Part shown: one piece after another, positions 1 to 7,369 of the stretch
Numbering within the stretch: the stretch's first letter is position 1
How the letters are laid out: each line of letters opens with the position of its first letter
NCBI GenBank assembly: GCA_018812885.1
Contig: JAHJCW010000032.1
Span: 1 to 9,747, forward strand
DNA from: a bacterium
GTDB taxonomy: Bacteria; Fidelibacterota; Marinisomatia; Marinisomatales; JAHJCW01
Reading direction: 5' to 3'
Length of the DNA: 9,747 bases
Made by a program: the position numbers and the translations under genes
Notes under the pieces: generated by a model
The model's database searches: none
Seen by the model: only the letters and a program-made list of their open reading frames with translations
What the model was told of the DNA's origin: nothing

Positions 1-312
1 AGTTGTTAAGAACCGAGTTTTGGTTATTGATCTAAAAACAGGTTTTATATTCTGAATAACACATAATAAAACAGAAATAATTAGAAACCATAATAATATG
101 GAATACCACCACGATGAATATGGTGAATGTTGTTGAAAAAAGGAGTTTAAAAAAGACTGTTTAGGAAAAAAGGTCGGATATTCATTTATTAGCATAGATA
201 ACAATGAAGTAGCACCCAGCATAATCATAATAATTATGGCAAACTTCATTGAAACAAATAAATTATACAATTTTCGCATGATTGAAAAATTAGGTTTTTG
301 TTTATTAGTCAT
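1..312 (-). CDS. ResB-like cytochrome c biogenesis protein, N-terminal part (cut by window edge)
   Basis: I translated this reading frame by hand on the minus strand. It runs 104 codons from an ATG at 312 to the left edge without a stop, so the 3' part of the gene is missing. The product has a short cytoplasmic N-terminus and a first membrane segment at about residues 24-42, introduced by the motif LFVSMKFAI. A loop with YPTFFP follows, then SSWWYS leading into a second membrane segment at about residues 70-88 that ends LLCVIQN. The FxSMKxA start of TM1 and the SWW entry into TM2 are hallmarks I recognise from the N-terminus of ResB/Ccs1, the membrane protein of system II that helps move and attach heme to apocytochrome c. 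An in-frame ATG at 279 is an alternative start. The frame is also open up to an ATG at 378, but that extension looks like untranslated leader. The gene is divergent from the TetR/receptor operon. The defining periplasmic domain and later helices lie outside the window, so the family call is good but not certain. Confidence 0.72.
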   Translation of the reverse strand, partial: MTNKQKPNFSIMRKLYNLFVSMKFAIIIMIMLGATSLLSMLINEYPTFFPKQSFLNSFFQQHSPYSSWWYSILLWFLIISVLLCVIQNIKPVFRSITKTRFLTT

Positions 313-368
313 AAAATTTGATGCGGAAATTAGTACACAAAGTTTATTTTTAAAAATAAAAAGAAAGA

Positions 369-386
369 ACAATAACATATTATTGT
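369..386. promoter_or_regulatory. Inverted repeat ACAATAA-N4-TTATTGT, candidate operator
   Basis: A perfect 7-bp inverted repeat with a 4-bp spacer lies in the divergent region, about 57 bp upstream of the ResB-like start and 120 bp upstream of the tetR start. Its length and symmetry suit a dimeric repressor such as a TetR-family protein. On the minus strand it overlaps a TACAAT sequence that could act as a -10 box for the ResB-like gene. The arms are entirely A/T apart from one C:G pair each, so chance is a real possibility in this base composition. Confidence 0.3.
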
Positions 387-434
387 ATCACATAATATAG
401 AATATTTGTAAAAAATTAAATTTTCTATTGATAA

Positions 435-452
435 AAAGACAATTAAGTCTTT
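435..452. promoter_or_regulatory. Inverted repeat AAAGAC-N6-GTCTTT, candidate operator
   Basis: A perfect 6-bp inverted repeat with a 6-bp spacer is centred about 62 bp upstream of the tetR start. Its GAC/GTC core makes it less likely to arise from A/T richness alone than a pure A/T palindrome. It lies in the right place for an autoregulatory TetR operator, but no binding evidence is available from sequence alone. Confidence 0.35.
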
Positions 453-454
453 AA

Positions 455-476
455 TTTTCGACCAATAATTCGAAAA
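455..476. promoter_or_regulatory. Inverted repeat TTTTCGA-N8-TCGAAAA, candidate operator
   Basis: A perfect 7-bp inverted repeat with an 8-bp spacer ends 29 bp before the tetR start codon. It is the closest of three inverted repeats in the divergent region and carries a TCGA core in each arm. This is where a repressor would block transcription initiation or early elongation of the tetR-receptor-lipoprotein operon. I rate it the best of the three operator candidates. It could also form a weak RNA hairpin in the leader. Confidence 0.38.
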
Positions 477-505
477 ACAAACCACTAATTTGAGAAATAA
501 ATATT

Positions 506-1099
506 ATGCCATTATCTAGAAAACAAACTGAAAGAGAAGCAAGAAAAAAACTTATACTAAATAGTGCATTAAGAGTTTTTAAAACTAAAGGACTAGAACA
601 TGCCACAATGGATGAAATAGCCATAGAAGCTGATTTTGGTAAAGCTACTTTATATTATTACTTTAAATCCAAAGAAGAGATTTTTAATACTATCTTACTA
701 AATGGTTGGATCACTTTATGGGATGGTATTGAAGATGTGGTAATATTAAAAAATACACCGCGTAGAAAGTTTATTAAAATAATAAAAAAATTAATTGAAT
801 TGGTAAACGAAGATCGAGCGCTTTATGAGTTTCTGTTTTTTGCGCCGCAGTCACATCCATCATCTGGTGAGGGTGAACCCGAATGGAAACAATATCAAGT
901 TAGATTAACTAACACCATGCATAAACTAATTGAATTAGGCATTGAAGCAGGTGAATTCCCAAATATTGACAGTCAAATAACACTTAAAGCATTAGGCTCC
1001 ATTTTTCATGGTATGGTTTTAATGGGAAAAGATCGGGAAAATATAACCGAAGAAGAAGTGGATGAGTTATTTACTAAATTCCTAAAAAAGAACAAATAG
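506..1099 (+). CDS. TetR/AcrR-family transcriptional regulator
   Basis: The 197-residue length is normal for the family. An N-terminal TetR_N domain spans about residues 12-60. A helix-turn-helix at roughly 35-54 reads TMDEIAIEADFGKATLYYYF and is followed by KSKEEIF, the classic TetR signature. The remaining ~135 residues are the helical ligand-binding and dimerisation half, which does not reveal the ligand. The gene starts with ATG 30 bp after an inverted repeat. It ends in a TAG that touches the receptor gene, so it is almost certainly the first gene of that operon and probably regulates it. TetR proteins are usually repressors released by a small molecule. Heme or a heme-related signal is my inference from the neighbours only. 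Confidence 0.93.
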   Translation: MPLSRKQTEREARKKLILNSALRVFKTKGLEHATMDEIAIEADFGKATLYYYFKSKEEIFNTILLNGWITLWDGIEDVVILKNTPRRKFIKIIKKLIELVNEDRALYEFLFFAPQSHPSSGEGEPEWKQYQVRLTNTMHKLIELGIEAGEFPNIDSQITLKALGSIFHGMVLMGKDRENITEEEVDELFTKFLKKNK

Positions 1100-1107
1100 T
1101 GATATAT

Positions 1108-3225
1108 ATGAGAATACGAACTACAATTATTATAATATTTTTACCAATTATTGTTTTTGCAGCAGGAAATAATTTATCTGGTAGAATATCCGATAGTGAT
1201 AGTGGTAAACCACTTGGATTTGCTAATGTGTTTTTTGAAGGAACTGATATTGGTACAACTACAAATGAAGATGGGTATTTCTCATTTTTAGAAATACCAT
1301 TTGATAAAGGAATCTTAAAAGTTTCAATGATGGGATATGAGTCAATATCAAAACCAATTCAGTTTCCAAGCGATAAGCTGATAGAGTTACGCTTGGATAA
1401 AACTTTGATTGAAATGTCTTCTATAGTAATTACTGGTACACGTACTGAAAAATATTTAAAGGATGTACCGGTAATCACACAAGTTATAAAGGGATCAAAA
1501 TTACGTGAATCGGATCCTATGGATGTTTCACAAATACTTGGTGAAATGACTGGTGTCTCTTTAGTCGAAAATCAATTTGGAACTGGCGTAGAGTTATCAG
1601 GTTTTGGATCAGACCACATTTTGGTTTTAGTCGATGGCATGGAGCTTTTAGGCAGGATAAATGGTCAGCTTGACATATCTCAAATTCCAACTGATCAAAT
1701 TGAACGAATCGAAGTTGTAAAGGGTGCTTCATCGGCACTTTATGGAAGTGAAGCTATGGGTGGAATAATCAATATAATTACCAAAAAACCACAAAAGAAT
1801 TTTAGTATTTCAGCAGGTGGTGATGCTGGAAGTTATGGTCGTTATAACGGCAATATTACAATGACAGATGGTTTGGGAAATTGGCGATCAAAAATATTTG
1901 CTAATGCACGAAGATATGGTGGAAACAATCTGAATAATAATAGTCTCTGGGAAAATGGCAACGAATATAATAAGTATAATTCAGGTATTAGACTTGAAAA
2001 TCCCCAAATATTAGGAGGAATTTTAAGGTTAGATAGTAAGTTGTTTTTTGAAAAACAAAAATTGGAGATTGAAAGTCTTTTTGAGGATGTTACTGATAAC
2101 CTGCGTTTGGCCAATCGATTAGAGTATGAAGGGAATAGAGAAACAATCAAGTATAAAACAGGATTAGAATATTCGTATTTCGATCATGTGTATGAAAGAT
2201 TTGTTTTATCGTCAGGATATAAAAAATCTAGTGATACAACCATTGATGGTTTGTTCAGAGCTGATATGACATTCCAGATCGATCGATCTAATAATCTGCT
2301 TAATGGTGGTGCAGGATATGAAAATGAAACTATTGAATCAGATAGAATATCTCCTAACTACCACCAATCCGATCTGTTATATGGTTTTGTGCAAGATGAA
2401 TGGCAAATTAATCAAAAATTAACATTTCTTGCCGGTCTAAGAATGGATAATCATTCATTGTATGGAAATTATTATTCTCCTAAAATATCACTAATGTATA
2501 AACCTGAACCTATTTCGAGAATTAGATTCTCATACGGAAGGGGTTTTAAAGCCCCGACTTTTAAAGAAATGTTTTTAGATTTTTATGTATCGCAAGTTGG
2601 TTATCATATTTCAGGTAATTCTGAATTAGAACCTGAAATTTCTAATAGCGCCATTTTTGATATTGAAAGATGGCATACTAATTTATATCATGGTAGGGTT
2701 AATATTTTTTATAATGAAATTCGCAATTTAATAGATTATGTGAGTGATGGGTATTATCAAGAGGGAATACGTGAATGGAAAACAGCAAATATTTATAGAG
2801 CCATTACTAAAGGAGTTGACATAGATCTAACATATTTCTTTACTCCAGAAATCGAATTTGCTATTGGATATAGTTATTTAGATACCTGGGATGTTAACAA
2901 TGAAAGCCCCATCAATTTGAAAGCAAAACATAAAGGTAATGCTAAGCTAAGACTTCAGCTGCCTCGAGACATAAAATTTAATGTACGTACTCAATACATT
3001 GGTGAAAGATATTATGGTGAAGAAGGACTAGTTAGTGGAGAAACGGTTGAAAGTTGGATTAACGAATATTTTCTACTACATACTAATTTGAGCATTCCGC
3101 TCATAAAAAAATTAGAACTCCGTGTTGGAGTAAACAATATAACCGATGTCTACGACGTCGATTGGGGTCCTATGCCAGGACGAGAATGGTATATAGGACT
3201 AGGATTTAATCAAAATAGTAAATGA
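1108..3225 (+). CDS. TonB-dependent outer-membrane receptor, probable heme/hemophore receptor
   Basis: This is an outer-membrane beta-barrel transporter energised by TonB. Numbered from ATG 1108 (705 residues), it has a signal peptide ending near FAAG (~1-20). A carboxypeptidase-regulatory-like domain follows (~23-90: LSGRISDSDSGKPLGFANV, later NEDGYFSF). Then come a TonB-box-like stretch IVITGTRTE (~106-114) and a plug with LVDG (174-177) and GGIINIITKKP (218-228). The remainder is the barrel. The barrel carries GFKAPTFKEMF (FKAP 480-483) and GNSELEPE (NSEL 504-507), which correspond to the FRAP and NPDL boxes of heme receptors, with a histidine (H500) between them as in that class. A GTG at 1099 that shares one base with the tetR stop is an alternative start. 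I prefer ATG 1108 because it begins directly with the basic signal-peptide head. No clear ribosome site separates the two. The stop overlaps the next gene by four bases. The substrate is inferred; siderophore or cobalamin receptors share the fold. Confidence 0.9.
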   Translation: MRIRTTIIIIFLPIIVFAAGNNLSGRISDSDSGKPLGFANVFFEGTDIGTTTNEDGYFSFLEIPFDKGILKVSMMGYESISKPIQFPSDKLIELRLDKTLIEMSSIVITGTRTEKYLKDVPVITQVIKGSKLRESDPMDVSQILGEMTGVSLVENQFGTGVELSGFGSDHILVLVDGMELLGRINGQLDISQIPTDQIERIEVVKGASSALYGSEAMGGIINIITKKPQKNFSISAGGDAGSYGRYNGNITMTDGLGNWRSKIFANARRYGGNNLNNNSLWENGNEYNKYNSGIRLENPQILGGILRLDSKLFFEKQKLEIESLFEDVTDNLRLANRLEYEGNRETIKYKTGLEYSYFDHVYERFVLSSGYKKSSDTTIDGLFRADMTFQIDRSNNLLNGGAGYENETIESDRISPNYHQSDLLYGFVQDEWQINQKLTFLAGLRMDNHSLYGNYYSPKISLMYKPEPISRIRFSYGRGFKAPTFKEMFLDFYVSQVGYHISGNSELEPEISNSAIFDIERWHTNLYHGRVNIFYNEIRNLIDYVSDGYYQEGIREWKTANIYRAITKGVDIDLTYFFTPEIEFAIGYSYLDTWDVNNESPINLKAKHKGNAKLRLQLPRDIKFNVRTQYIGERYYGEEGLVSGETVESWINEYFLLHTNLSIPLIKKLELRVGVNNITDVYDVDWGPMPGREWYIGLGFNQNSK

Positions 3226-3770
3226 AAATGGGAATTAAAATGAAAGGATTACTCACTATACTTTTGGTATTCGTATTTATCGCCATAGGATGTGATAAAA
3301 GTACAACTGATTCAAAAGATGATGAAAATAGTTTAAAAACATATTCAACAGTTAATGTAAAAACTGAAACGGATTATTTTAATTTTGCAAATAATTCTGG
3401 ATCTTCCGATGCAATGTCAGTTCATGACCTAGTGTTTTATTCAGAAAAATGGCAACCAGATCCAGCAGCTCCAATAATTGACGATCCAAGATTTAGGGTT
3501 AGGGATAGTTTGAGTCTTTCAAAATTAATTGATACAAAATTGGAAGATGTAACAGAAGTTCCCAGCATGAGTGAATTTGTTCCAAATTACATTAGCAAGG
3601 AAGGGGATTGGTATTATATGACAAGTGCTCACATTGTATTGCCGTATGATAATGTTTGGATCGTTAATACTGATGATGGAAAGTTCCCGGCATTCAAAAT
3701 TATAAGTTATATCGATGAAGAGGGGAATATGGGTGTATTTAATATAGAGTGGAAATATCTTTCTGAATGA
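3222..3770 (+). CDS. HmuY-like heme-binding lipoprotein (predicted)
   Basis: This is a 182-residue lipoprotein. A basic head and hydrophobic core are followed by FIAIGC, with C24 as the lipidation site, and then a polar linker (DKSTTDSKDDENS). The mature part begins with VKTETDYFNFAN. It ends with VWIVNTDDGKFPAFKIISY and FNIEWKYL. This is the pattern of HmuY proteins: an early YFxF strand, a late 'V.V...DGK.AK.....Y' strand pair and a final 'I.F.Y.Y' strand. HmuY of Porphyromonas gingivalis binds heme at the surface and passes it to the TonB receptor HmuR, and here the gene directly follows such a receptor. The start ATG overlaps the receptor stop (ATGA), implying translational coupling; ATGs at 3228 and 3240 are alternatives. 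The mature protein has only two histidines, H68 and H137, with M133 close by. I recognise the family by pattern, not by alignment. Confidence 0.72.
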   Translation: MKMGIKMKGLLTILLVFVFIAIGCDKSTTDSKDDENSLKTYSTVNVKTETDYFNFANNSGSSDAMSVHDLVFYSEKWQPDPAAPIIDDPRFRVRDSLSLSKLIDTKLEDVTEVPSMSEFVPNYISKEGDWYYMTSAHIVLPYDNVWIVNTDDGKFPAFKIISYIDEEGNMGVFNIEWKYLSE

Positions 3771-3821
3771 TTTAACCTCCTGTAATCAATAGATATTCTG
3801 TTGGTAATGTTTTAAATAATT

Positions 3822-3858
3822 GCCTGTCTCAAGATGCATTGGGACAGGCTTTTTGTTC
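3822..3858 (+). terminator. Rho-independent terminator of the tetR-receptor-lipoprotein operon
   Basis: An 11-bp stem, GCCTGTCTCAA paired with TTGGGACAGGC (one T-G wobble), closes a 6-base loop at 3833-3838 and is followed at once by TTTTTG. It sits 51 bp after the lipoprotein stop and before the next promoter region, so it should end the first operon. Confidence 0.88.
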
Positions 3859-4088
3859 TCTTGGAAAGAATAAAAATTACCTTTAGTTTTGACCCGGGAA
3901 GCTAGAAAAAAATAAAGAATACGGGATTTTTCTATAAATAATTGGGTTAATTTCTGATAGTAATAACATAGTTAACATTATAAGTTAATTAAGTGTAAAA
4001 GAGGTAAAGCCAAATATGACAGAGAGTTATGTACACCTATCATGCTAATTCAATTACTTAATTATGATAAAATAATATAGGATTTATA
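3859..4088 (+). promoter_or_regulatory. Gene-free leader/promoter region of the receiver-kinase pair
   Basis: Together with the terminator upstream this makes a stretch of about 318 bases without a gene. I found no coding frame of useful length on either strand. It must contain the promoter for the receiver-kinase operon, but I could not pick out a convincing -35/-10 pair or a Bacteroidota-type TAnnTTTG box. A 9-bp inverted repeat, TAATTAAGT (3986-3994) and ACTTAATTA (4056-4064), spans 61 bases and is probably incidental. The last bases hold AGGA (4079-4082), six bases before the receiver ATG, a good Shine-Dalgarno-like match. Confidence 0.4.
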
Positions 4089-4463
4089 ATGACAAAGAAA
4101 ATACTGATAGTCGATGATGAACGCGGAATTGTTAGACTGTTGTCAATGCGACTAAAAGCTAAAGGTTATGAAGTATTTGAAGCGTACGATGGATTAGAAT
4201 GCGTTCAGATGGCTATTAAAGAAGTACCGGATTTAATATTATTAGATGTTAAAATGCCTCAAGGAGGTGGAATTGGTGCGTTTGAAAAATTAATTCTATC
4301 AGAGATAACAAGAGAAATACCGGTCATCTTTATGACTGCTTATTCCAAATTGGAGATAAAGAATAAAGTACTTAAAATGGGGGCTATGGGTTTTGTTTCT
4401 AAGCCTTTTAGTAGTGTAGATTTCGAAAAAATCATCGAAATGACTATTGCGGAAAAAGGATAA
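4089..4463 (+). CDS. Single-domain response regulator (CheY-like receiver)
   Basis: The 124 residues form one receiver domain and nothing else. The acidic pocket is DD at 9-10 in ILIVDDE, and the phospho-acceptor aspartate is D53 in LILLDVKMP. The switch threonine is T83 in VIFMTAYS, and the conserved lysine is K105 followed by P106 in VSKPF. All catalytic residues are present, so phosphorylation should work. With no DNA-binding or enzyme domain, it must act by protein contact or as a relay intermediate, as CheY or Spo0F do. The kinase gene follows 61 bp downstream on the same strand and is the likely partner. The start at ATG 4089 is supported by AGGA six bases upstream. Confidence 0.93.
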   Translation: MTKKILIVDDERGIVRLLSMRLKAKGYEVFEAYDGLECVQMAIKEVPDLILLDVKMPQGGGIGAFEKLILSEITREIPVIFMTAYSKLEIKNKVLKMGAMGFVSKPFSSVDFEKIIEMTIAEKG

Positions 4464-4524
4464 TTAATTTAACAAAGGATAGAATACAGAACTCCGGGTG
4501 ATTAATTTTTATGGATGATCTTAA

Positions 4525-7257
4525 ATGAATAAAAAACAATTTAGTTACATTTTTCAAATTGCCATAATAATTGTATTAGGTACAGTACTTTTTCAATTTT
4601 TTCAATATCTTAATCAGTTTTCACAATTGACCTATGAAAATTATGAACTAAATTCGTTATTTGACGGAATTATGGCAATAATATCTCTGATCCTGAGTTG
4701 GTTATTATACCAAAAGGGGAAAGACAATCAAGGGGGGAGGTTCGCCTCACTTTCAATGGGCTTTCTTACTATGGGGCTCTTACTTACCTTTACATTGCTA
4801 TCATCCGACGAGTCTGGTCTTATATTATTACATAATTTAGCAAATCTCTTAGTTGCTCTTTTCTTTGCCCTAGTCTGGATTTCTAAGATACAGGAATATA
4901 TTATTAAGAAAAAATGGATCCCCGGGTTAATTGCTAGTGCAGTCATTTTTGTTGGATTGTTGGAACAGTATGGAGGAGACAAATTTCTAAAAATAGCTGA
5001 AGGTGTTAATTACGCCATTGCTTTCCCGATCATTCATTTTGTAAGTGGAGCTCTATTCTTTATTGGAGCATTATATTTCCAGGTAGAATATACACGAAAT
5101 AAAAAATTAGGAGATTTGACAATTAGCCTTGCACTCCTTTTGTTTGGAGTACACAGTGTTATATTTAACCAATCTCAAATTTGGAATCTAGAATGGTGGG
5201 TCTGGCACACTATACAGTTGGCAATATATATGATTATGCTTGTCTACATTGTAAGGGACTATATTGGGGTTAGAAAAGCATTAAATATATCTAGGGAAAA
5301 ATACCAACGATTATTCGAAAATGCACCTGATGGAATAACTCAAATTGATTCAAATGCAAATATTGTCGATTGTAACCAGGGTGAATGCAAATTGTTAGGG
5401 TATAAAAAGGATGAAATAATTGGGAAAAATGTCTCGGCATTTTTAAGTAAGGAATCAGTTGAAATTTTAAATAGCTGTCTTCCAACTCTACGAAAAGAGG
5501 GATATTTTGAAGGAGAAATATCTATAGTCCGAAAAGACGGGACAATTGTTCCTATCAGGCGAACCGTGAATGCGATATATGATAATGCCGGAATATTTAT
5601 TGGTGCAATTGCACATTCACATGATATTACTAACCGTAAGCAGGCAGAAAAATTAGAGAGAGTACTATTTAATATTTCTGCAGAAGCAAGCAGAGAGGGA
5701 GATTTAACGGATTTGTATAAAGCAATTCATTTACATTTAAATGAAGTGTTTGATACTACTAATTTATTTTTTGGGATAGTTAATGAAGATGAAACCGAGA
5801 TGTCTTTTCCATATTTTGTTGATGAGCAAGACCTCCCACCCGAACCGGTAAAACTTCCTCAAAAATTAATATCTGAATATGTTATAAAAACGAAAAAACC
5901 GCTATTTCTGAAAAAACAAGATATAATTGATTTAGCAAATAAGGATCTAATTGATTTGGATGTTTCTGGGACGATTTCTGAGGTCTGGATGGGGGCTCCC
6001 TTATTGAGCCAAGGAAAAGCACTAGGGATAATAGTTTTACAAAGTTATCATAATGCAAATCTCTATTCTAAGTCAGACTTAGATATTTTAAATTTTGTTT
6101 CCGAACAGATTGCAAAGACCATTGAATACAGGCAGGCGATCACAGATCTACAAGTTGAGAAAACTTATCTTAACGAACTTTTTACATCTTCGCCCGAGGC
6201 GTTGGCTCTGGTAACCGTAAACAGTACAATCTTGCAAATAAATAAGAAATTTACTGCGCTTTTTGGGTATGAAGAAGAAGAGGTTTTCGGTAGAAATATT
6301 GATGATTTATTGGTGCCTTCTGAACACCGGAAAAATGCTGAGAAATACACTCGCGATGTTGCTATGGGAATGCAACTGGATTTTGAAGAGATGCGGAAGA
6401 AAAAAGATGGAACCGTGATACACGTATCAGTTTTAGGCTCTCCGGTTAATTATAAGGGCGATATATTGGCAGTATACGCCATTTATCGTGATATAACTGA
6501 TCGCATTAAGGCGGCTGAAAAATTAAAAAAATCAGAGAGACAATACCGCGTTCAATCTGAAGAGTTAGCTGAATCAAATTCAATGAAAAAATTATTATTA
6601 GATGTTATTGCACACGACTTAAGAAATCCTGCAGGAGTAATAAAGGGATTTGCACAATTTGGTTTGGAAAATGATCCCAATAATGAAATATTGGCAGAGA
6701 TTGACCAAGGGGTTGACAACCTACTTAATATAATCAACAACGCAACAACTCTTTCAAAAGTCACCCTTGGTGATGAAATTGAAAAGGAAGAACTGGATCT
6801 TGTAAATATCATTAATGCTGTTATTAAAGAATCTTCGTCACTTTTACAATTTGAAGAAATGAGCATAGATATGAACATTAAAGAAAAACTAATTGTAAAT
6901 GCAAATCCGATTATTGGCGAAGTTTTTAGAAATTATATTAGCAATGCAATTAAATATTCCAAGATCGGTAAAAAGATAATAATAGATGCCACTATTGAAA
7001 ATGGATATGTAACCGTAAATGTTAAAGATCTTGGTACTACAATCGATGAAAAAGATCGAGAAAATGTATTTTTACGGAATGTACAATTAGGCAAGACTCA
7101 GGGACGGGGATTAGGTTTAGCGATTGTAAGTCGTATCGCCGAAGCTCATGATGCTGAAGTGGGAGTTAAGCCGAATGATCCTATCGGAAACGTATTTTAC
7201 ATAAAAATTCCAATTCAGAAACAGTTAACGGAAAAAAAGCATAGTAATAAGATTTAA
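4525..7257 (+). CDS. Membrane-bound sensor histidine kinase (8 TM - PAS - GAF - PAS - HisKA - HATPase)
   Basis: This 910-residue kinase begins with about eight hydrophobic segments (roughly 10-30, 46-63, 74-93, 98-119, 131-147, 165-186, 197-215, 226-243). They form an unassigned membrane sensor module with almost no periplasmic domain. Then follow PAS 1 (~256-370, opening YQRLFENAPDGI and ending HDITNRK), a GAF-like domain (~378-538), and PAS 2 (~546-660, ending YRDITDRIKAAE). A short helical linker leads to the HisKA domain with H697 in IAHDLRNP. The ATPase domain has an N box NYISNAIKYS (803-812), a G1 box DLGTTID starting at D835, and a G2 box GRGLGLAI (860-867). G1 lacks the usual second glycine of DxGxG. 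A receiver gene lies 61 bp upstream, so autophosphorylation followed by transfer to that receiver is the simplest model. The stimulus is not readable. GGA at 4513-4515 may serve as the ribosome site. Confidence 0.93.
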   Translation: MNKKQFSYIFQIAIIIVLGTVLFQFFQYLNQFSQLTYENYELNSLFDGIMAIISLILSWLLYQKGKDNQGGRFASLSMGFLTMGLLLTFTLLSSDESGLILLHNLANLLVALFFALVWISKIQEYIIKKKWIPGLIASAVIFVGLLEQYGGDKFLKIAEGVNYAIAFPIIHFVSGALFFIGALYFQVEYTRNKKLGDLTISLALLLFGVHSVIFNQSQIWNLEWWVWHTIQLAIYMIMLVYIVRDYIGVRKALNISREKYQRLFENAPDGITQIDSNANIVDCNQGECKLLGYKKDEIIGKNVSAFLSKESVEILNSCLPTLRKEGYFEGEISIVRKDGTIVPIRRTVNAIYDNAGIFIGAIAHSHDITNRKQAEKLERVLFNISAEASREGDLTDLYKAIHLHLNEVFDTTNLFFGIVNEDETEMSFPYFVDEQDLPPEPVKLPQKLISEYVIKTKKPLFLKKQDIIDLANKDLIDLDVSGTISEVWMGAPLLSQGKALGIIVLQSYHNANLYSKSDLDILNFVSEQIAKTIEYRQAITDLQVEKTYLNELFTSSPEALALVTVNSTILQINKKFTALFGYEEEEVFGRNIDDLLVPSEHRKNAEKYTRDVAMGMQLDFEEMRKKKDGTVIHVSVLGSPVNYKGDILAVYAIYRDITDRIKAAEKLKKSERQYRVQSEELAESNSMKKLLLDVIAHDLRNPAGVIKGFAQFGLENDPNNEILAEIDQGVDNLLNIINNATTLSKVTLGDEIEKEELDLVNIINAVIKESSSLLQFEEMSIDMNIKEKLIVNANPIIGEVFRNYISNAIKYSKIGKKIIIDATIENGYVTVNVKDLGTTIDEKDRENVFLRNVQLGKTQGRGLGLAIVSRIAEAHDAEVGVKPNDPIGNVFYIKIPIQKQLTEKKHSNKI

Positions 7258-7369
7258 TATTTTTAGCAATATGGAATTGAATAGTTGTATGTTTAAGAGG
7301 TTACAGTAAACTGTTCAAGATTGGAGTGTGGATAATATTTCTATCGATTACCACCACTTTTTATAGTAA

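Noticed and set aside
313..378. Extension of the ResB-like frame to an in-frame ATG at 378
   Set aside because: The added residues are a run of Leu/Phe/Ile from A/T-rich leader and do not resemble a ResB N-terminus; the extension would also overlap the inverted repeat at 369-386.
428..457. Possible sigma-70 promoter TTGATA with a -10 near 451-457 for tetR
   Set aside because: The -35 is reasonable, but the best -10 matches only about three of six positions.
1517..2150. Minus-strand open frames of 73 and 102 codons
   Set aside because: They lie wholly inside the receptor gene, which has clear family motifs throughout, and their products show no recognisable features.
3986..4064. 9-bp inverted repeat TAATTAAGT...ACTTAATTA
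   Set aside because: It is nearly all A/T with a 61-base gap, so it is expected by chance in this region.
4728..6878. Several minus-strand open frames of 61-108 codons
   Set aside because: They are antisense shadows of the histidine kinase gene with no motif, ribosome site or coherent composition.
7258..7369. Short palindrome ACAGT-AA-ACTGT and small frames after the kinase
   Set aside because: The arms are only 5 bp, no T run follows, and the longest frame is about a dozen codons.
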